Notes under the pieces: generated by a model | Database searches by the model: none | What the model was told of the DNA's origin: nothing | What the model saw: the letters and a program-made list of their open reading frames with translations, nothing else | Part shown: piece by piece, positions 19,600 to 28,669 of the stretch | How the letters are laid out: each line of letters opens with the position of its first letter | How positions within the stretch are numbered: position 1 is the stretch's first letter | Program-made: the position numbers and the translations under genes | Source: Paraburkholderia haematera | GTDB lineage: Bacteria; Pseudomonadota; Gammaproteobacteria; Burkholderiales; Burkholderiaceae | Direction of reading: 5' to 3' | Length of the DNA stretch: 64,000 nt | NCBI RefSeq assembly: GCF_905220975.1 | Contig: NZ_CAJNBK010000016.1 | Location: 62,001-126,000, forward strand

Positions 19600-20555
19600 C
19601 CGAAACTGGCCGCAGCACGCCAGCTAATGCATCAGTAAGTGCATCAACCAGCGGACGCGCCAATGCTCCCGTGCTCGAACTCGAACACGTGACGCTCGAG
19701 CTCGGCGACCGCACGATTCTGCGCGACACCGGCTTTGTGGTGAACCAGGGCGAATTCATCGGCGTGCTCGGGCCGAACGGCGCGGGCAAAACTACGCTGA
19801 TGCGCGCCGTGCTCGGTCTCGTGCCCGCCGCGAGCGGAGCGATCCGCGTGCTGGGCCAGCCGGTCGAGCGCGGCAATGCGTCGATCGGCTATATGCCGCA
19901 GACGCGCAGCGCGCTGGCGGGCCGCCGCGTGCGCGGCCGCGATTTCGTCGCGATGGCGGCCGACGGACACCGCTGGGGCCTGCCCCATGCGGACCGCAAG
20001 ACCCGCGCGGATGTCGAGCGGGTGCTGGATCTGGTGGGCGGCCGCCAGTTGGCCGAGCGGCCGCTATCGGAATTGTCGGGCGGCGAGCGTCAGCGCCTCT
20101 TGCTCGCGCAGTGCCTGCTCGGCAACCCCAAGCTGCTGCTACTCGATGAACCGCTGATCAGTCTCGATCCGCATCATCAGAAAAGCGTGGTCGAACTGGT
20201 GCGGCGCGTGCAGCAGGAACTCGGGATTGCCGTGCTGTTCTCGGCGCATGAACTGAATCCGCTTCTGAACTCGATCGATCGCGTGCTGTATCTCGGTAGC
20301 GGCGTGGCCGCGCTCGGCACCGTCGATGAAGTCATTACGAGACCGGTGCTGTCGCGCCTCTATGGCTCGCCGATCGACGTGATGCGCGTGAACGGCCGCA
20401 TCTTCGTGATGTCGGGCGGCGTCGAAGTCGAAAAACACGATCACGAGCACGAACACGACGAGAACGGCGGCCACAGCCACTCGCATGACCACGGCCACGC
20501 ACATGGCCACTCACACCAGCACGACTCACGCGACGGACACAAGCACGATGTTTGA
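19596..20555 (+). CDS. Zn/Mn ABC importer ATP-binding protein with histidine-rich tail
   Basis: A 319-residue ATPase starting at the ATG that overlaps the previous stop. Walker A is GPNGAGKTT (59-67), the signature LSGGERQR and Walker B LLLLDEPL. It is about 60 residues longer than a minimal ZnuC. The extra C-terminus, residues 281-319, contains 15 histidines in 39 positions mixed with Asp, Glu, Gly and Ser (for example HSHSHDHGHAHGHSH). Such a cytoplasmic stretch could bind incoming metal or sense it. The N-terminal 25 residues are low-complexity Ser/Ala/Thr and probably disordered. Confidence 0.92.
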   Translation: MTETGRSTPANASVSASTSGRANAPVLELEHVTLELGDRTILRDTGFVVNQGEFIGVLGPNGAGKTTLMRAVLGLVPAASGAIRVLGQPVERGNASIGYMPQTRSALAGRRVRGRDFVAMAADGHRWGLPHADRKTRADVERVLDLVGGRQLAERPLSELSGGERQRLLLAQCLLGNPKLLLLDEPLISLDPHHQKSVVELVRRVQQELGIAVLFSAHELNPLLNSIDRVLYLGSGVAALGTVDEVITRPVLSRLYGSPIDVMRVNGRIFVMSGGVEVEKHDHEHEHDENGGHSHSHDHGHAHGHSHQHDSRDGHKHDV

Positions 20556-21330
20556 ATACGATTTCATGGTGAACGCGTTCGCGGCGTCGGGGATCGTCGC
20601 GGTGCTGGCAGGCGTGGTGGGCTACTTTCTGGTGATGCGCGGACAGACCTTCGCGGGCCACGCGCTCTCGCACGTCGGCTTCACCGGCGCGACCGGCGCG
20701 GTCCTGATCGGCATCTCGCCGATCTGGGGGATGATCGGCTTCACGCTCGCCGCAGGAGTCGGCATGGGCGCGCTCGGCGAGCGGCTCGCCGGACGTGACG
20801 TGGCGATCGGCGTGATCCTGTCGCTGTCGCTCGGCTTCGGCTTGCTGTTCCTGCACTTCTTCACCGCGTACGCGACCCAGGTCACCGCGCTGCTGTTCGG
20901 CAACGTGCTCGGCGTGAATGCGTCGACGCTCGGCGTGCTGGCGGCATTGGGCATCGTCAGTTTGCTGGCGCTCGCGGCAATCATGCGGCCCTTGCTGTTT
21001 GCTTCGTTGCAGCCGGAATTGGCCGAGGCCAAGGGCGTGTCGCTGCGCAAGGTGTCGGTGCTGTTTCTGTCGATTGCCGCGCTGGCGGTGGCGGCCTGCA
21101 CGCAGATTGTCGGCGTGCTGCTGGTCTTCACGCTGATGGTCGGGCCGGCTGCCGCTGCGCAGAACATGACGACACGGCTCTCCACCGGTCTCGTGCTCGC
21201 CGCCGTGTTCGCGCTGGTGCAAGCGTGGCTGGGTCTGACGCTGGCGTTCTATACCGATTGGCCGACGAGCTTCTGGATCACCGTGCTGTCGGCGGTGGTG
21301 TATGGCGGCAGTTTGTTGAAGCGGCATTGA
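20548..21330 (+). CDS. Zn/Mn ABC importer permease, ZnuB family
   Basis: A 260-residue permease of the ABC-3 family with about seven to eight hydrophobic segments. It starts MFEYDFMVNAFAASGIVA at the ATG at 20548, overlapping the ATPase stop by 8 bp, so the three genes form a tightly coupled operon. RGQTFAGHALSHVGFTGATGA is the conserved family stretch near the second membrane helix. It forms the transmembrane channel for the imported divalent metal. Confidence 0.92.
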   Translation: MFEYDFMVNAFAASGIVAVLAGVVGYFLVMRGQTFAGHALSHVGFTGATGAVLIGISPIWGMIGFTLAAGVGMGALGERLAGRDVAIGVILSLSLGFGLLFLHFFTAYATQVTALLFGNVLGVNASTLGVLAALGIVSLLALAAIMRPLLFASLQPELAEAKGVSLRKVSVLFLSIAALAVAACTQIVGVLLVFTLMVGPAAAAQNMTTRLSTGLVLAAVFALVQAWLGLTLAFYTDWPTSFWITVLSAVVYGGSLLKRH

Positions 21331-21334
21331 CCGA

Positions 21335-21386
21335 AACCCGGCGGTAACGGCGGCACACCTCCATGCTGCCGCTACCTTTCCGGGTT
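21335..21386. terminator. Bidirectional hairpin between convergent genes
   Basis: AACCCGG at 21335-21341 pairs with CCGGGTT at 21380-21386. Inside it GGTAACGGCGGCA pairs imperfectly with TGCCGCTACC. It fills the 66-bp gap between the convergent metal permease and S-formylglutathione hydrolase genes, which suits a shared terminator. There is no strong T-run. Confidence 0.5.
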
Positions 21387-21396
21387 AATCGCTACT

Positions 21397-22245
21397 TCAA
21401 AGCAGCACCTTAGCGTGATGCGCGATGTGATCCTCGATGAACGTCGAGATGAAGTAGTAGCCGTGGTCGTAGCCCGCGTGACGACGCAAGGTCAGCGGCT
21501 GTCCCGCGGCCTTGCAGGCCGCTTCGAACACATCCGGATTCAGTTGCTCGGCGAGGAACTGATCCGCGAGCCCCTGATCGATCAGGATCCCTTCCTTGAA
21601 CTTGCGTGACGACCGCGTGACCAGTTCGCTCGAGTCATACTGACGCCACGCTTCACGGTCTTCGCCCAGATATCCGCTGAACGCCTTCACGCCCCACGGG
21701 CACTGTGAAGGCGCGGCGATCGGCGCGAACGCCGACACCGACCGATAGATCTCCGGGTTGCGCAGCGCCAGCATCAACGCGCCGTGACCACCCATCGAAT
21801 GTCCGAAGATACCCAGACGCGCGCCGTCCACCGGCAGATTCGCGAGCACCGTTTCGCGCAGTTCATCGCGCACATACGAGTACATCCGGTAGTGCGTCGC
21901 CCACGGCTGCTGCGTCGCGTTGACGTAAAAGCCCGCGCCCACGCCGAAGTCCCACGCCGCGCTTTCGCCCGGCACGCCCGCACCGCGCGGACTGGTGTCC
22001 GGCGCGACGAGAGCAATGCCGTGCTGTGCCGCGAAGCGCTGCGCGCCCGCCTTGACCGGAAAGGTTTCTTCGGTGCAGGTCAGACCCGCGAGGTAGAACA
22101 GCGCAGGCACATTCGCGTTGGCCTGCATGGCCTGCGGCGGCAGATAAACCGAGAAGCGCATCGGCAGACCGATGGTCTGCGAGTCGTGGCGGTAGATCCG
22201 CTGCTCGCCACCATGGCAGGCATGCGACGACAATAGTTCAAGCAT
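21397..22245 (-). CDS. fghA: S-formylglutathione hydrolase
   Basis: A 282-residue esterase-D family serine hydrolase that splits S-formylglutathione to formate and glutathione. The nucleophile elbow is GHSMGGHGAL, and the other triad members fall in DQGLADQFL (Asp) and HAGYDHGYYF (His). LAGLTCTEETF near the N-terminus is typical. It lies 46 bp after frmA on the same strand, giving the standard glutathione-dependent formaldehyde oxidation pair. The chosen ATG at 22243-22245 has AAGGAA upstream; 12 extra in-frame codons upstream look untranslated. Confidence 0.95.
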   Translation of the reverse strand: MLELLSSHACHGGEQRIYRHDSQTIGLPMRFSVYLPPQAMQANANVPALFYLAGLTCTEETFPVKAGAQRFAAQHGIALVAPDTSPRGAGVPGESAAWDFGVGAGFYVNATQQPWATHYRMYSYVRDELRETVLANLPVDGARLGIFGHSMGGHGALMLALRNPEIYRSVSAFAPIAAPSQCPWGVKAFSGYLGEDREAWRQYDSSELVTRSSRKFKEGILIDQGLADQFLAEQLNPDVFEAACKAAGQPLTLRRHAGYDHGYYFISTFIEDHIAHHAKVLL

Positions 22246-22291
22246 CGACTTGTTCCTTTCCGTGCTGGGTCGGTGGCGCATAGATGCCGCG

Positions 22292-23398
<1,107 letters not shown>

Positions 23399-23625
23399 CG
23401 TGAATGCTCCTGTGAGTCTGTGAATGCGTGGCACGTCGCGGCGAGAAAAACGCGCGGCGCGCCGGTGTTGCAGTTCGACGGCGGTAATCGCCTGATGTAC
23501 CGGGCGGCGGATAGAAGTTGCCACTGCCGCGCGCCCTGATGTGCCGGCAGATAACTTAGCGCGCGAAAGCCGTCATGGTATTGCAAAGTGCGTCGCGGCA
23601 TTGTCTGTACGTGACATCGGCCCGG

Positions 23626-25152
23626 CTACGAGCGTTCGCCCTCGCCTTCGTCCTCGCCGAACCATGTCTCGACCCGGCCATAGAGGTCGAGAAAGCGCGC
23701 ATAGCGTTGTGCGAGCGCTGCATCGTTTTGCGGACCGGCCACTCGCGTCGCGCCCGGCGCAAGCGCCGCGAGATCGCTCGCGTGCCAGTGCCCCTTTGCC
23801 AATGCGCCGAGGATGGCCGCGCCACGCGGCGCCGCGTTCGGACAATCGACCGCATACAGCTCGACGTTCAGCGCGTCGGCCAGCAACTGCCGCCAGCGAG
23901 CATCCACTGAACCACCGCCCGCGAGCTTCAATGCGGTCACGTTCGCGCCGCTTGCGCGAATCGCGTCGAGCCCGGCGCGCAGCGAGAACGCAACACCTTC
24001 GAAAGCCGCCCGCATCATCGTGCCGCGCGTGTGATCGAGCGCAAGGCCGAGCCAGCCTCCGCGCGCCGCCGGGTTGAGCCATGGCGTGCGCTCGCCCGTG
24101 AGGTACGGCAGGAAGGTAAGGCCCGCGGGGGCTTTCGCTGCAGCTCCCGCTGCATTTTCCGTTGCGCCATCCGTTGCGCCGTCCGCTGCGTTTTCCGCTG
24201 CGTTTTCCGCTGAGACTCCAGTTTCACCGAACGCATCGCGATAGGCATCAGCCCATTCATACGAAAGCCAGCCGCGCACGCGCTCCAACGCGACGCCGAC
24301 GTTTTGCATGGCTGCCATCCGGTACCAGTGATCGCTCGCCGCGCGATAGCGATGCAGACCTTTAACCGCTGCGGGCGCGTGCCCGGCGAGTACGACAATC
24401 TGTCCACCGGTGCCTGTGGTGAGCAACGCGTCGCCGTCGTGAGCGAGACCGCTGCCGAGTGCCGCGCATGGCGTATCGGCAGCGCCGATCGCGAGCACAA
24501 TGCCGGCGCGCAGCCCGAGCGCCTGAGCGGCTTTCTCCGACAACACGCCGCCCGCCGCATAGGATGGCGCCAGCGGCGCAAACCATTCGTGCGGCAGTTC
24601 AAGGCGATCGAGCAGCGCGCGATCCCACACGCCGGCCGGATCGGCAAGCGCCGTCGCGCAGGCATCGGAGGGATCGGTTGCCACCACGCCACCCAGCGCC
24701 ACGCGCAGCCAGTCTTTCGGTTGCAGCGCCCAACGTGTCTTGCGCGCGGACTGCGGTTCGTGCCTCACGATCCAGCACAGCAACGGGCCGGCCATGCCGG
24801 GCGCTACGGGATTCGGTTGCGACTCTGGCCACTCATCGAGCAAAGCGAGCGCGCGCGTGTCGGGCCAGAGCATCGCGGGGCGCACCGCTTCGCCGTCCGC
24901 ATCCACCAGAATCACGCCGTGCATCTGTCCGGAAAAGCCGATCGCCTCTACGTTTTGCCGTGCGTCAGCGGGCAGTCGCGCTGCCGCCTCGCACAGCGCA
25001 CGCCACCAGGTCTGTACCGACATTTCTGCCCAACCCGCATGCGGCGTTTCGAGCGCGTAAGGGACGCTCGCTGCCGCCTGCTCGCGGCCGTTTTCGTCGA
25101 CGATAACGACTTTGAGGGAGCCAGTGCCAAGATCGATGCCAAGAAAATTCAT
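23626..25152 (-). CDS. Xylulokinase-like FGGY kinase with a low-complexity insert
   Basis: A 508-residue kinase beginning MNFLGIDLGTGSLKVVIVDE. It has FSGQMHGVILVD (xylulokinase-type), MLWPDTR, and AADTPCAALG with Asp226 as the probable catalytic base. FLPYLTGERTPWLN and LKLAGGGS are family motifs. Residues 314-342 are an Ala/Asn/Asp/Gly/Thr-rich segment built from repeated codons (SAENAAENAADGATDGATEN); ordinary xylulokinases lack it. The gene stands alone, 228 bp from frmA and divergent from the purine permease. It is not in an obvious pentose operon. No clear ribosome site precedes the start, so the true start could differ. Confidence 0.85.
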   Translation of the reverse strand: MNFLGIDLGTGSLKVVIVDENGREQAAASVPYALETPHAGWAEMSVQTWWRALCEAAARLPADARQNVEAIGFSGQMHGVILVDADGEAVRPAMLWPDTRALALLDEWPESQPNPVAPGMAGPLLCWIVRHEPQSARKTRWALQPKDWLRVALGGVVATDPSDACATALADPAGVWDRALLDRLELPHEWFAPLAPSYAAGGVLSEKAAQALGLRAGIVLAIGAADTPCAALGSGLAHDGDALLTTGTGGQIVVLAGHAPAAVKGLHRYRAASDHWYRMAAMQNVGVALERVRGWLSYEWADAYRDAFGETGVSAENAAENAADGATDGATENAAGAAAKAPAGLTFLPYLTGERTPWLNPAARGGWLGLALDHTRGTMMRAAFEGVAFSLRAGLDAIRASGANVTALKLAGGGSVDARWRQLLADALNVELYAVDCPNAAPRGAAILGALAKGHWHASDLAALAPGATRVAGPQNDAALAQRYARFLDLYGRVETWFGEDEGEGERS

Positions 25153-25590
25153 AGGCGATAGAACATCCAATGAGGCATGGGAAAACGCACGCGGAAAGGG
25201 TGCGGATAGCGCTGTATTTTCCATCAACGGAGGCAGGCTTTCGAGGTGCGCCGACAGCTGTGCCGCGGCCTAAGTGAAAACCCTGAATTTGCGGGTTAAC
25301 CCCGCCAAACGGGACTCCAGACGAAAACAGCACTATGCGTCCAGCGAGATACACCCCATTGTTTTTAACACATATCACCTGAAGCGACGCCGCGGCGCGC
25401 GCGCGCACGCCTCACCGCTGCGTGGGGCTTACGGCCAATTTGCGAGATACGCGCATTTCTTTTGGCTTTCAAACGGGCCTCATGCATATCGTCACCGGGA
25501 ATGCCGGAATAGGCCCCAGTGGTCTTGTTGCGCTTTATCGTTCCGCATACCTTGGAGCCATCCCAAAACGAGATGGTGGAGAGAGACAAA
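25153..25590. other. Divergent intergenic region without a recognised feature
   Basis: This 438-bp gap lies between the leftward xylulokinase-like gene and the rightward purine permease. It must contain both promoters, but I see no convincing -35/-10 pair, palindrome or short gene. A GGAGAG ribosome site lies just before the permease ATG. Confidence 0.5.
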
Positions 25591-27003
25591 ATGCAATCGA
25601 ACACGGTTCACCCGTGCGACGAGCGACTGCCCGCAGGCCAGTTGCTGACGCTCGGCATTCAGCACGTTTTGGTGATGTACGCAGGCGCAGTTGCGGTGCC
25701 GCTCATCGTTGGCGCCGCGTTGAAACTGCCGAAAGACCAGATCGCGTTCCTGATCAGCGCCGATCTGTTTTCCTGTGGCATCGCTACGCTGATTCAGACG
25801 CTCGGTCTGTGGATCTTCGGCATCCGTCTGCCGGTCATCATGGGCTGCACCTTTGCGGCCGTCGGTCCGATGGTCGCAATCGGAACGAATCCATCGCTCG
25901 GTATTCTCGATATTTTCGGCTCGACAATCGCAGCCGGCGTCATCGGCATCCTTCTCGCGCCGGCGGTCGGCAAGCTGCTGCGCTTTTTCCCGCCGGTGGT
26001 GATCGGCGTGGTGATCTCGGTGATCGGTCTCTCGCTGATGGAAGTGGGCATCAACTGGGCGGCCGGCGGCGTGGGCAATCCTGATTACGGCAATCCGATC
26101 TATCTGGGGCTGTCGCTGGTCGTGCTGATGCTGATTCTGCTCATCAACAAGTTCGCCAAGGGTTTCCTCGCCAATATCTCGGTGCTGCTCGGCATCGTCG
26201 CGGGTTTCGTGATCGCGCTGGTACTCGGCCGCGTCAACATGGACGGCGTGACGCACGCGCCGTGGGTCGGCTTCGTGATGCCGTTCCACTTTGGTCTGCC
26301 GCACTTCGATCCGCTCGCGATCGCGACGATGGTCACCGTGATGTTCGTCACCTTCATCGAATCGACCGGCATGTTCCTCGCGGTCGGCGACATGGTCGAT
26401 CGTCCGGTCGATCAGAAGACGCTGGTGCGCGGTCTGCGTGTCGACGGTCTGGGCACGCTGATCGGCGGTATCTTCAACTCGTTTCCGCATACCTCGTTCT
26501 CGCAGAACGTTGGCCTGATCGGCGTGACGGGTGTGAAAAGCCGCTTTGTCTGCGCGATGGGCGGCGTCATCCTGGTCCTGCTGGGCCTGTTCCCGAAGAT
26601 GGCGCAAGTGGTCGCTTCGGTGCCGGCCTTCGTGCTGGGCGGCGCGGGCATCGTGATGTTCGGCATGGTCGCGGCGAACGGCATCAAGGTGCTAGCCAAA
26701 GTCGACTTCGTGAAGAACCATCACAACCTTTTCATCGTCGCGGTCAGTATCGGCATGGGCCTGGTGCCGGTGGTGTCGCCGCAATTTTTCTCGAAGCTGC
26801 CGCCGGCGCTCTCGCCGCTGTTGCACAGCGGGATCTTGCTGGCGTCAGTGTCGGCGGTGGTGCTGAACCTGATCTTCAACGGTGTAAAGAGCGAGAAGAA
26901 GGCTCAGTGCGAAATTCGCAAGGCCGGACATGATTTCGACGGACGCGGCGGGAATGAGCCGCCGGCAGGCGACGAGTTGCTGCGTGCGGCGGATGCGCAC
27001 TGA
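25591..27003 (+). CDS. Nucleobase:cation symporter-2, probable xanthine/urate permease
   Basis: A 470-residue inner-membrane transporter of the NCS2/UraA family with about 12-14 hydrophobic segments. The start at 25591 (MQSNTVHPCDERLPAGQ) has GGAGAG upstream. The substrate-site region ESTGMFLAVGDMVDRPVD and the NAT signature region SFPHTSFSQNVGLIGVTG resemble xanthine and uric acid permeases more than uracil permeases. No purine-degradation gene is adjacent. A good intrinsic terminator follows 41 bp after the stop. Confidence 0.88.
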   Translation: MQSNTVHPCDERLPAGQLLTLGIQHVLVMYAGAVAVPLIVGAALKLPKDQIAFLISADLFSCGIATLIQTLGLWIFGIRLPVIMGCTFAAVGPMVAIGTNPSLGILDIFGSTIAAGVIGILLAPAVGKLLRFFPPVVIGVVISVIGLSLMEVGINWAAGGVGNPDYGNPIYLGLSLVVLMLILLINKFAKGFLANISVLLGIVAGFVIALVLGRVNMDGVTHAPWVGFVMPFHFGLPHFDPLAIATMVTVMFVTFIESTGMFLAVGDMVDRPVDQKTLVRGLRVDGLGTLIGGIFNSFPHTSFSQNVGLIGVTGVKSRFVCAMGGVILVLLGLFPKMAQVVASVPAFVLGGAGIVMFGMVAANGIKVLAKVDFVKNHHNLFIVAVSIGMGLVPVVSPQFFSKLPPALSPLLHSGILLASVSAVVLNLIFNGVKSEKKAQCEIRKAGHDFDGRGGNEPPAGDELLRAADAH

Positions 27004-27043
27004 GCGCTGGGTCGAGTCAGGTTAAGTTAAGTTAAGCAGAAAC

Positions 27044-27075
27044 AAAAACGCCACGGCATGCCGTGGCGTTTTTTT
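27044..27075 (+). terminator. Rho-independent terminator after the purine permease
   Basis: CGCCACGGCA at 27049-27058 is followed directly by its exact complement TGCCGTGGCG at 27059-27068, then seven T residues, with five A residues before it. It is probably bidirectional. Just before it, 27021-27036 holds a short tandem GTTAA repeat (three copies). Confidence 0.9.
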
Positions 27076-27150
27076 ATTACCGGCTGCGCGGGACGGCTTT
27101 CGTGAAACTGAAAGCCGTCCCGCGCGGCTGCTACCGCAAGACTACAAATC

Positions 27151-28668
27151 TCAGCCCGCGGTCGCGGCCGAAGCCGCCACCGGCGCACTCGCCGCACCGT
27201 AATCGACCGGTGCGTCGGCCGGACGCGGCTGATCGCCTGCCCGTTCGATCCAGCCGCCGCCGAGTGCCTGGTAAAGCGTGACCAGGTTCTGCAGACGCTG
27301 CATGCGCGCGGTCACCAGCAACTGCTGCGACGTATACAGATCGGTCTGCGCGGTCAGCACCGACAGATAGCTGTCGACGCCGTTGGTATAACGCAGATTC
27401 GACAGATCCAGCCGGCGCTGTTCGGCAAAGGTATTGCGCTCCAGCGCCTGGATCTGCTGATCGTACGTGCCGCGCGCCGCCAGTCCGTCCGCCACTTCGC
27501 GGAAGGCCGTCTGGATCGCCTTTTCATACGTCGCGATCTGGATGTTCTTCTGCACGGTGGCGAGATCGAGATTGGCCTTGTTCTGGCCGCCTTCAAAGAT
27601 CGGCAACGTGATCGACGGCGCGAAGCTCCATGCCGCCGAACCCGGCTTGAACAGGCCACCGAGCGACGGGCTCAGCGTGCCAAAACTGCCGGTCAACGAG
27701 ACCTTCGGGAAGAACGCTGCGCGCGCCGCGCCGATGTTCGCGTTGGCCGCAAGCAGGTTCTCTTCGGCCTCCATGATGTCCGGACGACGCGTGAGCAGAT
27801 CGGAAGGCAAGCCCGCGGGAATATCCGTCAGCAGGTTCTGATTGTCCAACGTCGTGCCCGGCGGCAGATCGGCCGGCAACGGCTCGCCGAGCAGCAGCAC
27901 GAGCGCGTTATCCGCCTGAGCCCGCAAACGCGCCTGCGACTGCAGGTTGGCGTTCGCCTGCTCGACCACCGTCTGCGCCTGCCGCAGATCCAGTTCCGAA
28001 CCGGTGCCGTTGTCGAACTGCAGCTTGGTGATCCGGTATGACTCCTGGGCGGTCTTCAGCGTGTTCTGCGTGACCTTCAGCAGATCGTCCACCTCGAGCA
28101 CCGTCATGTACTGATTCGCCACCTGCGAGACCAACGCGATTTCCGCGGCCTTGCGCGCCTGAGCGGTAGCCAGGTACTGCGCCAACGCCTGATCCTTCAG
28201 ACTTTGAATCCGCCCGAAGAAGTCGATTTCCCAGGAGGCGTTCAGACCCACCGAGTACGTGTTGGAGATCGTCTGGCCGGTGGCCGTCAGATCCTTAGGC
28301 GTACGCTGTTTGGTTTGCGAAGCCGCAGCGTCCAGCGTCGGGAACAGCGCCGCGCGGGCAATCTGGTACTGCGCCTGCGATGCCTGGATATTCAGCACCG
28401 ACACGCGCAGATCGCGGTTGTTCTTCAGCGCGATTTCGATCAGCCGCTGCAAACGCGCGTCGACGAAGAAATCACGCCAGCCGATATCGGCTGCCGCCTG
28501 ACCGTTCGCGGTACGCGCGGTACCCGCCGCGCCCGGTTGCGTGTCGTACACGCCGCCGGTCGGGAAGGCCGCCGTCACGGGTTCGGCCGGGCGATGGTAC
28601 TTCGGCGCCATCGTGCAACCCGCGGCGAACAGCGCAACCGCCACTGCAATCAAAGAGTGTTTTTGCAT
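27151..28668 (-). CDS. oprB: RND efflux outer-membrane lipoprotein, OprM/NodT family
   Basis: A 505-residue TolC-type outer-membrane factor. Residues 1-18 form a lipoprotein signal with lipobox FAAGC (Cys18). Two outer-membrane efflux repeats follow, with long helical stretches rich in Ala and Gln and the typical WEIDFFGRIQSLKDQALAQ. The ATG at 28666-28668 is 1 bp after the pump stop, so translation is coupled. It completes the tripartite pump with the genes at 28670 and 31907. The OprB name follows the BpeAB-OprB system of Burkholderia, assigned from gene order and the adjacent repressor; a close paralogue is possible. Confidence 0.88.
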   Translation of the reverse strand: MQKHSLIAVAVALFAAGCTMAPKYHRPAEPVTAAFPTGGVYDTQPGAAGTARTANGQAAADIGWRDFFVDARLQRLIEIALKNNRDLRVSVLNIQASQAQYQIARAALFPTLDAAASQTKQRTPKDLTATGQTISNTYSVGLNASWEIDFFGRIQSLKDQALAQYLATAQARKAAEIALVSQVANQYMTVLEVDDLLKVTQNTLKTAQESYRITKLQFDNGTGSELDLRQAQTVVEQANANLQSQARLRAQADNALVLLLGEPLPADLPPGTTLDNQNLLTDIPAGLPSDLLTRRPDIMEAEENLLAANANIGAARAAFFPKVSLTGSFGTLSPSLGGLFKPGSAAWSFAPSITLPIFEGGQNKANLDLATVQKNIQIATYEKAIQTAFREVADGLAARGTYDQQIQALERNTFAEQRRLDLSNLRYTNGVDSYLSVLTAQTDLYTSQQLLVTARMQRLQNLVTLYQALGGGWIERAGDQPRPADAPVDYGAASAPVAASAATAG

Positions 28669-28669
28669 C

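Noticed and set aside
27021..27036. Three tandem GTTAA units before the purine permease terminator
   Set aside because: Too short and isolated to assign a role; it is probably chance or slippage in non-coding sequence.
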